Below, piece after piece: positions 1 through 8,814 of a DNA stretch of 64,000 bases. The position numbers and the translations under genes were made by a program. Position 1 is the first letter of the stretch; each line of letters begins with the position of its first letter. The notes beneath the pieces were generated by a model. The model was not told the DNA's origin, made no database searches, and worked only from the letters and a program-made list of their open reading frames with translations. Where the stretch lies: NCBI GenBank assembly GCA_002381645.1, contig DFXE01000020.1, positions 455,262-519,261 on the forward strand. The letters run 5' to 3'. Source of the stretch: Bacteroidales bacterium UBA4116. GTDB lineage: Bacteria > Bacteroidota > Bacteroidia > Bacteroidales > Tannerellaceae.

Positions 1-1
1 G

Positions 2-187
2 CTGACCATTATATCAAAACTTTATTCCATGTTTGCCATCCGCCAATCGAGCACAGCAGAAGAATTCCTTAATTACTTATACACTAACCATATGTGGCTT
101 ATCAAACGAGTGCCCGACAAATATATAGCACATTTTATGGGAGTCAGTACGTCATGGTATTGCAAACTAAAAAAACGTATCATTTAA
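2..187 (+). CDS. Crp/Fnr-family transcriptional regulator, C-terminal end (partial)
   Basis: The open frame enters from the left edge and ends with TAA. The last 61 residues contain the stretch VPDKYIAHFMGVSTSWYCKL, which fits the winged-helix recognition region of Crp/Fnr-type regulators in Bacteroidetes, where the usual form is IPxxYIAxxLGIT followed by a basic tail. The cyclic-nucleotide-binding-like N-terminal domain lies outside the window. The gene is co-oriented with the efflux operon that starts about 270 bases downstream, so it may regulate that operon, but this is inferred from position only. The TAA is followed at once by a perfect 14 bp palindrome. Confidence 0.7.
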   Translation: MTIISKLYSMFAIRQSSTAEEFLNYLYTNHMWLIKRVPDKYIAHFMGVSTSWYCKLKKRII

Positions 188-201
188 TTGAATTAATTCA
201 A
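188..201. repeat. Perfect 14 bp palindrome, possible operator
   Basis: TTGAATTAATTCAA reads the same on both strands. It lies directly after the stop of the Crp/Fnr-like gene and about 25 bases upstream of the -7 box of the efflux operon, a position suitable for a dimeric regulator. Its function is inferred. Confidence 0.4.
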
Positions 202-224
202 CTTCCCGTTCCGGTATAATCGCT

Positions 225-232
225 TAATTTTG
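225..232 (+). promoter_or_regulatory. Putative Bacteroidetes -7 promoter element for efflux operon
   Basis: TAATTTTG matches the TAnnTTTG consensus exactly and is followed by C, as is common. No clear TTTG -33 box is present at 19-21 bases upstream. A start near base 239 would give a leader of about 215 bases before the TolC-like gene. Confidence 0.45.
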
Positions 233-370
233 CATCAGATATGATTGTTGTTCCAATTATTGGTTTATAAACAAAACAATAGTATCTTACAGGCAGTTTT
301 ATGATAAAGATTATAACACACAGTTGTATGTATAATCCGGCAAAAAATATTTAACAAAAGATCTATTGTA

Positions 371-417
371 CCGTTTTCTTGATTAACGGCCTGTACGGTC
401 CGCTTTTGCGGTTATTT
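371..417 (+). promoter_or_regulatory. Two tandem hairpins with T-rich tail in the efflux-operon leader
   Basis: CCGTT at 371-375 pairs with AACGG at 385-389. CCGC at 400-403 pairs with GCGG at 408-411 around a TTTT loop, followed by TTATTTT. The second hairpin looks like a weak intrinsic terminator or attenuator about 40 bases before the first start codon. It could instead be the terminator of the upstream regulator gene. Confidence 0.35.
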
Positions 418-454
418 TAAAGTGAGAGAAGTTTAAGGAAGAAAAAAAAATAAA

Positions 455-1828
455 ATGATGAGGAGAATTATCGTATTATTTATTTTACTGATCCCCATAA
501 GTTATAGCTATTCGCAACAAACACTTACGTTGGAAGAATGCCGTAACTTAGCTATCCGGAACAATAAAGAGTTGAAGATCGCCACCCAAACAATTAAAGC
601 GGCGGATTACGAAAAGAAAGCCGCCCTTACCAAATATTTTCCGGAACTGTCGGCAACCGGTGCCTACTTATGGAATCAAAAAGATTTGCGGTTGATCGAT
701 TTCGGTAAATTGGGGGCTATCGGGGAATTGCTGGGTACGATCGCTCCCGAAATAACCGATATCGGGCATCTGGATATACAGAACGTATGGGTTGGAGCGG
801 TATCGCTGGTACAACCTGTATTTATGGGTGGCAAGATTATTAATTACAATCAAATCACAAAGTATGCCAAAGAGCTGGCCGAATCCATGAACGACCAGAA
901 ACTACAGGATGTGATCTATCAGATAGATGAAACCTACTGGCAGGTCGTATCATTGGTAAACAAGAAAAAACTGGCGGATTCGTATGTTTTATTACTCCGG
1001 AAAACAAACAGTGACGTAACGGAGATGATAAACGAAGGATTTGCCACACAGGCAGAAGGGCTTTCCGTCAAAGTAAAGCTGAATGAAGCTGAGATGGCGC
1101 AAACCAAAGTTGAAAACGGTTTAGCATTGTCTCGGATGTTGCTTGCCCAACTATGCGGGTTATCGCTGGATGAACCAATACTCCTTGCGGATGAGAATAT
1201 GGACCATATACCTGTTAGGGAGACACAAACTTTCGCAGACGTAAACGAAGCATTTATGAGCCGGCCGGAATTAAAAAGCCTCAACCTCGCAACAAAAATG
1301 CTGGAGAAAAAAGAAAATATCGTATTGGCTGATATGCTTCCTAATGTGGGGGTAGCTGCCAATTACCTTATAACGAACCCTAATTCGTTCCACGGTTTTA
1401 AAAACGATTTTGGCGGTATGTTCAATGTAAGCGTTATGCTAAAAATACCGATATCCGGCTGGTGGGAAGGTAGTTACAAACGCAATTCGGCAAGGGCCGA
1501 AACGCTTATCTCACGTCTGGAATATGAAGATGCGCGTGAAAAAATAGAATTGCAGGTTAATCAGTCCGTCTACAAAGTAAATGAAGCGCATAAGAAACTG
1601 GTGGCTTCCTCACGGAATATGGAAAGTGCGGAAGAGAATTTGAGACATGCCAGTTTCGGTTTTGAAGAAGGGGTTATTCCGGCGTTGAACCTGATGGAAG
1701 CGCAAACAGCATGGTTATCGGCACGTTCCAGCCTTATTGATGCGCAGATCGACGTGAAGCTATCGAATGTTTACCTCACTAAGGCATTAGGAAAGTTAAC
1801 GCCTCAGCAACAGAATAATAATCAATAA
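455..1828 (+). CDS. TolC-family outer-membrane efflux protein
   Basis: This 457-residue protein has a signal peptide (residues 1-20, ending near SYSQQ) followed by the TolC opening LTLEECRNLAIRNN. Two halves rich in long alpha-helices follow, with family motifs such as VSLVQPVFMGGK and, near the C-terminus, the region around LNLMEAQTAWLSARSSLIDA. It should form the trimeric outer-membrane and periplasmic channel of a tripartite pump. It is the first gene of a four-gene operon: the HlyD-like gene follows after 12 bases. Two ATGs stand side by side (455 and 458), either of which gives the same signal peptide. The substrate is unknown. Confidence 0.93.
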   Translation: MMRRIIVLFILLIPISYSYSQQTLTLEECRNLAIRNNKELKIATQTIKAADYEKKAALTKYFPELSATGAYLWNQKDLRLIDFGKLGAIGELLGTIAPEITDIGHLDIQNVWVGAVSLVQPVFMGGKIINYNQITKYAKELAESMNDQKLQDVIYQIDETYWQVVSLVNKKKLADSYVLLLRKTNSDVTEMINEGFATQAEGLSVKVKLNEAEMAQTKVENGLALSRMLLAQLCGLSLDEPILLADENMDHIPVRETQTFADVNEAFMSRPELKSLNLATKMLEKKENIVLADMLPNVGVAANYLITNPNSFHGFKNDFGGMFNVSVMLKIPISGWWEGSYKRNSARAETLISRLEYEDAREKIELQVNQSVYKVNEAHKKLVASSRNMESAEENLRHASFGFEEGVIPALNLMEAQTAWLSARSSLIDAQIDVKLSNVYLTKALGKLTPQQQNNNQ

Positions 1829-1840
1829 AATATACACAAG

Positions 1841-2851
1841 ATGAACGAGAAGAAATTTTCGACTAATAACATGCTTTTGGCTTTCATTGCTGTGTTGGTG
1901 GTAATAGGACTTGTAGCTTTAGCCGGATTTTTCCTGTTAACTCCCCCGGACGACTATATTATGGGACAGGCAGAAGCCACACAGGTAAGAATATCGAGTA
2001 AAGTACCCGGAAGAGTAGCCGATTACCGTGCGGATGAAGGAGATAAGGTTAGGAAAGGAGACACACTGGCCATCCTGAGTACACCCGATGTTGAAGCTAA
2101 GCTTCAACAAGCCGAGGCTGCCCGCACAGCCGCCCAGGCACAAAGTTCCAAGGCTATTACCGGTGCACGTTCAGAAGAGATCACAGGAGCATATGAGATG
2201 TGGCAAAAAGCGATTGCAGGTTTAGATATCGCTAAAAAATCGTACGAGCGCGTACAGAACTTATATGAAAAAGGCGTGATGTCGGCTCAGAAAAGAGATG
2301 AAGCCGAAGCGAACTATAAAGCAATGGCAGCTACGGAAAAAGCAGCCCGGTCGCAATACGAAATGGCACGAGACGGAGCACGATCGGAAGACAAACAAGC
2401 CGCTGCTGCGTTGGTAAACCAGGCTTCCGGAGCTGTAGCCGAAGTAGAATCATATATTGAAGAGGGTGTGCTTATATCTCCGATAGACGGGGAAATATCC
2501 GAGAGATTCCCTCATTTGGGCGAACTGGTCGGAACAGGCGCGCCTGTAATGAATGTTACGGACCTGGAAGATATGTGGATAACATTCAGCGTACGCGAGG
2601 AATTATTAAAGAATATCCGGATAGGATCACAACTGAACGCTTTTGTTCCCGCATTAGGCGACAAACCTATAACCGTGAATATATATTATATGAAAGACAT
2701 GGGCACATATGCTGCATGGAAGGCTACAAAAACAACCGGTCAGTTCGACTCCAAGACATTTGAGGTACGTGGCCGGCCGAATGAGAAAATATCCGGTCTG
2801 AGGCCAGGTATGTCAGTTATAATGAAGAAAAAAGGAACAGAAATTCTATGA
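1841..2851 (+). CDS. HlyD/EmrA-family membrane fusion protein
   Basis: The 336-residue product has one N-terminal membrane anchor (about residues 11-34), then a lipoyl-like half (VRISSKVPGRV...VRKGDTLAIL), a long alpha-helical hairpin (about residues 85-200, Ala/Glu/Lys-rich) and a second lipoyl half with GVLISPIDGEISERFPHLGE, then a beta-barrel domain. It bridges inner-membrane permeases and the TolC-like channel. The helical hairpin carries two near-repeats, GARSEEITGAYEMWQKA and GARSEDKQAAAALVNQA. Its stop overlaps the start of the next gene in ATGA, indicating translational coupling. Confidence 0.93.
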   Translation: MNEKKFSTNNMLLAFIAVLVVIGLVALAGFFLLTPPDDYIMGQAEATQVRISSKVPGRVADYRADEGDKVRKGDTLAILSTPDVEAKLQQAEAARTAAQAQSSKAITGARSEEITGAYEMWQKAIAGLDIAKKSYERVQNLYEKGVMSAQKRDEAEANYKAMAATEKAARSQYEMARDGARSEDKQAAAALVNQASGAVAEVESYIEEGVLISPIDGEISERFPHLGELVGTGAPVMNVTDLEDMWITFSVREELLKNIRIGSQLNAFVPALGDKPITVNIYYMKDMGTYAAWKATKTTGQFDSKTFEVRGRPNEKISGLRPGMSVIMKKKGTEIL

Positions 2852-4026
2852 TATCGGAAAACAACAGACACGGTGTTTGGGCAATCATGAAAAGAGAAAT
2901 AAAAAGGCTGGGTTCGCATCCTGTTTATTTCTACTGCATCCTGATCGCCCCCGTATTTTGTGTTGTTTTCTTTATTTCGCTTATGGAAAGCGGTTTACCA
3001 ACCGACCTCCCTATAGCTGTGGTAGATATGGATAACACCGCTACTTCACGGAACCTGATAAGGCAACTCGATGCTTTTGAACAAACGGAAGTGGCAATGG
3101 TTACCCCGTCGTTCTATGAAGCCCGTACAGAAATCCAAAAGGGAAATATATACGGGATATTTTATATTCCGGAAGGATTTTCAGTACTGGCAACAACCGG
3201 TAAACAGCCTACCTTATCTTTTTATACGAATTCTTCTTTTCTGATAGCAGGCTCACTCCTTTTCCGCGATATGAAAACCATGTCTGTACTGGCTGGCGCA
3301 TCGGTTGGTTTGCAACAGGGAACCGCCCAGGGATTCACTAACGACCAGATCATGGCACGGCTGCAGCCGATCGTTATTGACAATCATGCGATCGGGAACC
3401 CTTGGCTTAACTATTCGGTTTATTTAAATAATGTACTCCTGCCGGGACTTTTGCAACTGCTCATTTTCCTTATTACGGTATATAGTATAGGAACGGAAAT
3501 AAAATACGGAACATCGAGGCAGTGGTTAAAAATGGGTGATTACTCATTAGTCAAAAGTTTATTTGGAAAAATACTCCCCCAAACGGTCATTTTTATAATG
3601 ATCGGTTTTATGTACTGTGCAGTGATGTATGGATACAGCGCTTTCCCGTTGAACAGCGGATGGTGGCCGATGCTTGGAGCCATGTCTTTACTGGTTTTAT
3701 CTTCACAGGCAATTGGTATTTTCATGATAGGCGTATTACCGACCCTGAGGTTGGGATTAAGTTTTGCCAGTCTTTTCGGTATGATTGCATTCTCTATCGT
3801 GGGATTTTCCTATCCGGTAACAGAAATGGACCCGACTTTGCAGGCGTTATCTAATTTATTTCCCTTACGTCATTATTTTCTTATTTATATTGATCAGGCT
3901 TTAGACGGACGTGCTTTAATCTATTCGTGGTTACAATATGTATCTTTAACAGGATTTCTGATATTACCCCTTTTTATCGGTAAGAATTTAAAAAGTGCGT
4001 TAATGAGTTTCAAATACATCCCATAA
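2848..4026 (+). CDS. ABC-2 type transporter permease (YhhJ/YbhR-like), first
   Basis: The 392-residue inner-membrane protein has one N-terminal transmembrane segment (about 28-48), a large periplasmic domain containing the family motif PIAVVDMDNTATSRNLIRQL, and five or six C-terminal transmembrane helices. This is the ABC2_membrane_3 architecture of permeases for drugs or for hydrophobic compounds that work with HlyD-type partners. It starts inside the stop of the fusion-protein gene (4-base overlap). The second permease follows after 13 bases, and the two probably form a heterodimer. No ATP-binding subunit is encoded next to them. Confidence 0.9.
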   Translation: MISENNRHGVWAIMKREIKRLGSHPVYFYCILIAPVFCVVFFISLMESGLPTDLPIAVVDMDNTATSRNLIRQLDAFEQTEVAMVTPSFYEARTEIQKGNIYGIFYIPEGFSVLATTGKQPTLSFYTNSSFLIAGSLLFRDMKTMSVLAGASVGLQQGTAQGFTNDQIMARLQPIVIDNHAIGNPWLNYSVYLNNVLLPGLLQLLIFLITVYSIGTEIKYGTSRQWLKMGDYSLVKSLFGKILPQTVIFIMIGFMYCAVMYGYSAFPLNSGWWPMLGAMSLLVLSSQAIGIFMIGVLPTLRLGLSFASLFGMIAFSIVGFSYPVTEMDPTLQALSNLFPLRHYFLIYIDQALDGRALIYSWLQYVSLTGFLILPLFIGKNLKSALMSFKYIP

Positions 4027-4039
4027 TCATTTCTTTATA

Positions 4040-5290
4040 ATGGAAAAAAGATTGACACATATTATAAAGGAAGGCGTACTGGATATGTTTTTTATCTGGA
4101 AAGAGGAATTGAAACATGTATTCCGGGACCAGGGGGTTTTGATATTCTTTTTCCTCGTACCACTGGCTTATCCTTTGGTGTATGCTTTTATCTACAACAA
4201 CGAGGTAGCCCGCGATGTAAAAATGGTTGTGGTAGACCAGTCGGATTCGTATATGAGCAGGGAATTTACGCGCCGTGTAAATGCCACGCCGGATGTGGAG
4301 ATTGTACAGGTAACCGGCGATATAGAAGAAGCCAAACGAATGCTAAACGAAAAAAAAGCCTACGGGATACTTCTGTTCCCTCCTGAATTCAGTAAAGACC
4401 TGCATACTGGTAAACAGTCGACCGTTTCTCTTTATTGTGATATGAGCGCCCTACTCTATTACAAGGCTTTCCTCTTGTCGGCAATGGAAGTATCACTGGA
4501 TTTAGGTAAAGATTTTTCGGCTGCCAACAATCCGGCTTCAACACGAGAACTTCAGGAAATTACAATAAATCCTATCCCTTACGAATCGGTTACGATGTAT
4601 AATACCCAAAACGGTTTTGCCAGTTTCCTTGTTCCTGCTATTCTTATACTGGTCATTCAACAAACCCTTATTTTAGGGATCGGGATGTTGGGCGGCACTG
4701 CACGCGAACGCAACCGTTTCCATACGCTTGTTCCTATATCAAGGCATTTTAATGGAACATTACGTATCGTACTCGGGAAATCATTGGTTTATATCCTGCT
4801 TTATACTGTTGTATGTATATGGGTATTAACTATCGTCCCACGGCTCTTTTCCTTACCGCAGATTGGTAATCCGTGGAATATACTTTTGTTCATTTTACCT
4901 TACCTGTTCGCCAGCATATTTATGGCTATGACTTTATCGGGATTTATGACCACCCGCGAATCTCCCATGATGATATTTGTTGTTACCTCCGTGGTATTTC
5001 TTTTTATATCAGGTATTTCATGGCCTATGCATTCCATTCCTCCCTTCTGGAAAGCATTAGGATATCTATTTCCTTCTACTCCGGGTATACAGGGATTTAT
5101 ACGGATCAACACGACAGGTGCTACATTGAGTGAGGTCGCTAATGAATACCGTTTATTATGGATACATACCGGTTTTTATTTCCTTACTGCCTGTATTATC
5201 TATCGTTACCAAATCATACGTAGCCGCAAATTGATTCACCGCCGGTATAAACAGCTTAAAAACAAAAGGGAGATAGATTTTACTGATTAA
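4040..5290 (+). CDS. ABC-2 type transporter permease, second
   Basis: The 416-residue protein has the same layout as its upstream neighbour: an N-terminal transmembrane helix, a periplasmic domain with MVVVDQSDSYMSREFTRRVN, and a C-terminal block of transmembrane helices including FVVTSVVFLFISGISWPM. The two permeases are clearly paralogous. The ATG at 4040 is preferred because it lies 13 bases after the previous stop; an internal ATG at 4085 (MFFIWKEELKHVF) would give a more typical N-terminus for this family. It ends in a basic cytoplasmic tail and closes the efflux operon. Confidence 0.88.
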   Translation: MEKRLTHIIKEGVLDMFFIWKEELKHVFRDQGVLIFFFLVPLAYPLVYAFIYNNEVARDVKMVVVDQSDSYMSREFTRRVNATPDVEIVQVTGDIEEAKRMLNEKKAYGILLFPPEFSKDLHTGKQSTVSLYCDMSALLYYKAFLLSAMEVSLDLGKDFSAANNPASTRELQEITINPIPYESVTMYNTQNGFASFLVPAILILVIQQTLILGIGMLGGTARERNRFHTLVPISRHFNGTLRIVLGKSLVYILLYTVVCIWVLTIVPRLFSLPQIGNPWNILLFILPYLFASIFMAMTLSGFMTTRESPMMIFVVTSVVFLFISGISWPMHSIPPFWKALGYLFPSTPGIQGFIRINTTGATLSEVANEYRLLWIHTGFYFLTACIIYRYQIIRSRKLIHRRYKQLKNKREIDFTD

Positions 5291-5443
5291 AAGAACATGC
5301 TCCTTCAACCGGAAATAATAGGGTTTAGAGGTTTAATTAACTTTATGTTTCATTTTATTCTCCAAACGTAATGAAGAATTAAGATATGAAGTTATTTTTT
5401 AAGATTTTAACAAAATGAATCTAAAAAGCTAAAAATATAGTTT

Positions 5444-5451
5444 TACATTTG
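5444..5451 (+). promoter_or_regulatory. Putative -7 promoter element
   Basis: TACATTTG matches TAnnTTTG and lies 34 bases upstream of the preferred ATG of the exported sugar-phosphate isomerase-like gene. No good -33 box was seen. Confidence 0.4.
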
Positions 5452-5485
5452 TACAATTCTCAAAGTAAACTAATTGACAAGTGCT

Positions 5486-6367
5486 ATGCAAAACAGACGT
5501 GACTTTTTAAAGCGAGCTTCCCTTATGCTTGCAGGAGGTATGGTGATGCCTCAGTTATTAACTTCTTGCGGCGGATCTGCCGGTCCTAAAAAACATATCG
5601 GACTACAACTTTATTCTCTTCGTGAGATGGTAAAAGACGATGGTATCCAAAAGGTATTGGAAACCGTTGCCAAAATGGGATATACTCATGTAGAAACTGC
5701 CGGATACGATAATGGTAAAATGTACGGATTAGCTCCGGCAGAATTTAAGAAGATGGTGGAAGACCAGGGTATGAAATGTACAAGTTCGCATTTAAGCCAG
5801 GCTATCACCAAAGATACGGAAGCTGAAGTTATGGCATGGTGGGACAGGGCTATTGAAGCTCACAACCAAATCGGTGTAAAATATATGGTTCAACCTTGGA
5901 TGCCAATCAATGACAATACGACGATTGACGACATGAAAATGTATGCCGATTACTTTACATCTGTCGGATACAAAACCGCGGCCGCAAGTATCGCTTTTGG
6001 ATATCATAACCACGATTTTGAATTCAAATATAAATTCGATGGAAAATATGCGTATGACTACCTGCTTGATAATGTAAGTAAACAACACGTATTCTTCCAG
6101 ATGGACGTATATTGGGTAATGATGGGAGGAGAAGATCCGGTTAAGTATCTAAAAGAACGCGCAAGCCAGTTCAAAGCAATCCATATCAAAGACGAAAAAG
6201 AAATCGGTGCAAGCGGTAAAATGAACTTCCAGCCAATCTTCGAACAAATGAAAGCGAATAATGTGAGAGACTGGTATGTAGAAGTTGAACAATATACCAA
6301 TAACAATCCGGTTGAAAGCGTACAACAAAGTTATGACTTCCTGGCTAAGGCTGATTACGTATATTAA
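5486..6367 (+). CDS. Exported sugar phosphate isomerase/epimerase-like protein (Tat signal)
   Basis: The 293-residue protein begins MQNRRDFLKRASLMLAGG, a twin-arginine signal with RR at residues 4-5, followed by LLTSCGGS, which also resembles a lipobox. The mature part is a xylose-isomerase-like TIM barrel, with landmarks IGLQLYSLREMV, YHNHDFEF, a Glu/Asp/His metal-site style segment FFQMDVYWVMMGGEDP and AIHIKDEKE. Such proteins act on free or phosphorylated sugars; the substrate is unknown. A TTG codon at 5474 would extend the frame by four residues, but the ATG at 5486 puts the Tat motif at its usual distance from the N-terminus and is preferred. Confidence 0.85.
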   Translation: MQNRRDFLKRASLMLAGGMVMPQLLTSCGGSAGPKKHIGLQLYSLREMVKDDGIQKVLETVAKMGYTHVETAGYDNGKMYGLAPAEFKKMVEDQGMKCTSSHLSQAITKDTEAEVMAWWDRAIEAHNQIGVKYMVQPWMPINDNTTIDDMKMYADYFTSVGYKTAAASIAFGYHNHDFEFKYKFDGKYAYDYLLDNVSKQHVFFQMDVYWVMMGGEDPVKYLKERASQFKAIHIKDEKEIGASGKMNFQPIFEQMKANNVRDWYVEVEQYTNNNPVESVQQSYDFLAKADYVY

Positions 6368-6440
6368 TCCAATCATTACAATAATACAAAAAGAGGTTGT
6401 ATGAAATAATATTTATTATCAGAAACCTCTTGCAAGTAAA

Positions 6441-6480
6441 TCCCCTTATTTTCCTTTACAAACAAGGCTAAATAAGGGGA
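6441..6480. terminator. Intrinsic terminator between convergent genes
   Basis: An 11 bp perfect stem, TCCCCTTATTT (6441-6451) with AAATAAGGGGA (6470-6480), lies between the convergent isomerase-like and DUF1080/PHP genes. A second inverted repeat, AAGAGGTT with AACCTCTT, is just upstream at about 6391-6431. Either could serve both strands. Confidence 0.6.
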
Positions 6481-6507
6481 TAATCTTATCAATAACTTAA
6501 GAATCCA

Positions 6508-7947
6508 TCAGAACTTATTGTATATAACAACAGGACGCGAACGCCGTACGCTCATTGACGGGAACCACATATCCTCTACCGTCAGTCCGCACTGCTCGAC
6601 TGCTTCGAGTGAATATTCCAATCTACCAAAATCAGCGTTTTCATTATTTGTTCCAAAGGTAAACTTTATGCCGCGTTCCTTAGCCTTACGGATAATATCG
6701 AAACTTGGAAGCTTGTAACGGGCATTGATCTCCAGTGCTATGTCGTACTTTACCAATACGTCAAAAACACGGTTGATTCGCGCGTCTGTCCAGTATTTCT
6801 TATAATCTCCGGCCATATCGTTAGGCAAAAAAGTCGGATTGACATATATGTCGGCTGGTTCGTTAGTAAATATTTTCACCGTCTGGTCAACCAGATGATC
6901 CATATATTGTTCTTTTGTGATGCCGTCGTAGAACACTTCTTCAGGACGGTAGATACGCGACAGGCGCCCTTTATCATCGACGATAGTCATTGCATCGGTA
7001 AAAAGGTAGTCAAATACGCCTAATGCTTCTTGAGAAAAAGTCATGGTCCATTTACGTCCTTCACCCTGTACACCCCGCAAGAACGGCATGTCTTTTACTT
7101 CCTCGTAATATTCGTATACTTCTTTGTCATCTGCAAGCATACGCCCTACTCCACCTTCTCCGGCATTAGGTGCCACGCCGTAATTAATTCCGTAGTTCAT
7201 CGACATGGCATGTGCCATTTCCTTGGTAAGGCCACCTTTAAGATGGATATGGTAATCTATCACAGGAAAGTTACGTTGCTGCAAACGTATTACAGCATCT
7301 TTTTGTTCGTCTATAACAGGCATGGTGTCGCACTCATTGCGGACATCCTCTTTCAGGCGTGTAATCAGCATATTGCGGAACGCTACTTCCCCTTGTATAC
7401 CGCGCAAAGCTATTGATCCGTTACTGAGCAGACGGTTCGAATATTCCTCTGTACGATAAGGATTTTCAGGTTCCGTATAGCATACCACCTCCGTATCGTT
7501 TATGGCAACCGATATGTTATTTCCACGCACTGCTATCTCAAAATCAAACCACTGGCCATCCTCAGCCAGCGATCGGTAGAGGTTTCGCACAGCAGCGAGA
7601 CTACCACTTTTACGTGTACCGTCGATTTCCCCGTTACGAAACGTTACTTCATAACCCGAATTACCGTTGGTATGGAATAATAGAGCAGCTTCTGCATTGG
7701 GTTGAGTCAGTGCCTGCCCTGTCAGCATGAAATTTTCATAGTCACCTTCGGTAAACCAAGTTGTCCCGGACGCCACGGTTATTTCACTACCTGATTTAGT
7801 CCCGAGTTCGGGGCTGTTGAAACTATCTAAAGGCACACCAACGCCGTACCGTGAGCAACCGGTGAAAGTATAAACACAAAGGATCACAACTACCCATACC
7901 ACACTTATATGCGATGACGTGGCCGAATTGAAAATTTTCTTTATCAT
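6508..7947 (-). CDS. Lipoprotein with DUF1080-like and PHP/amidohydrolase-like domains
   Basis: The 479-residue product has a signal peptide with lipobox FTGC (Cys31). Residues about 35-200 resemble the beta-sandwich of DUF1080 (3-keto-disaccharide hydrolase, LamG-like), with LLFHTNGNSGYEVTFRNGEI and GSIALRGIQGEV. From about residue 225 a second domain starts with VIDYHIHLKGGLTKEMA and ends with GIKFTFGTNNENADFGRLEY, which suits a PHP or amidohydrolase metal-dependent barrel (His-x-His near its start). It is probably an outer-membrane-attached or periplasmic hydrolase. The two-domain combination suggests carbohydrate-linked hydrolysis, but the reaction is not known. The neighbouring Tat-exported isomerase-like gene is convergent. 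Confidence 0.75.
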   Translation of the reverse strand: MIKKIFNSATSSHISVVWVVVILCVYTFTGCSRYGVGVPLDSFNSPELGTKSGSEITVASGTTWFTEGDYENFMLTGQALTQPNAEAALLFHTNGNSGYEVTFRNGEIDGTRKSGSLAAVRNLYRSLAEDGQWFDFEIAVRGNNISVAINDTEVVCYTEPENPYRTEEYSNRLLSNGSIALRGIQGEVAFRNMLITRLKEDVRNECDTMPVIDEQKDAVIRLQQRNFPVIDYHIHLKGGLTKEMAHAMSMNYGINYGVAPNAGEGGVGRMLADDKEVYEYYEEVKDMPFLRGVQGEGRKWTMTFSQEALGVFDYLFTDAMTIVDDKGRLSRIYRPEEVFYDGITKEQYMDHLVDQTVKIFTNEPADIYVNPTFLPNDMAGDYKKYWTDARINRVFDVLVKYDIALEINARYKLPSFDIIRKAKERGIKFTFGTNNENADFGRLEYSLEAVEQCGLTVEDMWFPSMSVRRSRPVVIYNKF

Positions 7948-8139
7948 AAGCTTAGAGTTTAAGATATTGTTTATAATAATATTACATTTATTAAAGATAA
8001 GCGAATTAATATGTAGTTCTTTTATAACTCTTTTGAATGCCTATTGGTGAGGCTATACCAATTTGGTCTAACGAACTATATGGATAAACGGTGGGAAGTT
8101 ATAAAAAATATTGTAAATCTATTTTGAGTCAGACCATTT

Positions 8140-8814
8140 TTAATTCATTTCTTTCATTAATTTATCCCATTCATTCGAAAGGCTTTTCATATCATTGAAA
8201 AGGAGATTAGCTCCGGCTTCTTTCAAAATACGGTCGTCTAAGGGACCGGTATTAACCGCAATCGTAAAAATACCGGCTGCAACTGCCGCTTCAATTCCCA
8301 TTGGAGCATTTTCAACTACCAGGGCCTCACCCGGCTTAACCCCTGCTTTCTCCAATCCCATCAAATAAGGTTCAGGGTGTGGTTTCCCATATTTAACATC
8401 ATATGCCGTAACTATCTTCTCCCTTTCAAAGTAGCCGGGGAAATCATGATTTAATTTTTCAATAAGGCTGTGTTGTCCGGAACCCGTCACCACAACTACC
8501 TGAAGGCCATGCTCTTTAACTTTCCGTAAAACATCGGAAGCACCCGGCATCGGGTTTCCATTATTATATGTATTGAAAAGGTCTGCTTTTTCCTTATAAA
8601 GGAACTCTTTTTCTTGATCTGTAGCATTCCTCTGAAAAGTTCGCTGATATAATTCGTTGATTGTACTTTCCCCGGTACGACCTTCAAAAAGATAGAAATC
8701 TTCCGGAGTAGAGATTAACTGATGGTTAGAAGCCGTTTCAAACCACGCCCGGGCATGAAAAGGCATGGAGTCATATAAGACTCCATCCATATCAAATAAT
8801 ACCGCTTTTATCAT
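8140..8814 (-). CDS. HAD-superfamily phosphatase/phosphomutase (beta-phosphoglucomutase-like)
   Basis: The 224-residue cytoplasmic protein shows HAD motif I, FDMDGVLYDSMP (Asp8 nucleophile, Asp10), motif II VVTGSG, and motifs III/IV KYGKPHPEPYLMGL and VVENAPMGIEAA. The four-helix cap after motif I places it in subclass IA with beta-phosphoglucomutases and sugar-phosphate phosphatases. Its ATG directly abuts the stop of pgi, so it is the last gene of the lysS-gpsA-pgi transcript. The link with pgi suggests a hexose-phosphate substrate, which is an inference. Confidence 0.87.
   Translation of the reverse strand: MIKAVLFDMDGVLYDSMPFHARAWFETASNHQLISTPEDFYLFEGRTGESTINELYQRTFQRNATDQEKEFLYKEKADLFNTYNNGNPMPGASDVLRKVKEHGLQVVVVTGSGQHSLIEKLNHDFPGYFEREKIVTAYDVKYGKPHPEPYLMGLEKAGVKPGEALVVENAPMGIEAAVAAGIFTIAVNTGPLDDRILKEAGANLLFNDMKSLSNEWDKLMKEMN

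Noticed and set aside
5474..5485. TTG start four codons upstream of the Tat-signal ATG
   Set aside because: ATG at 5486 puts the RRDFLK motif at the usual distance from the N-terminus; the TTG adds nothing.
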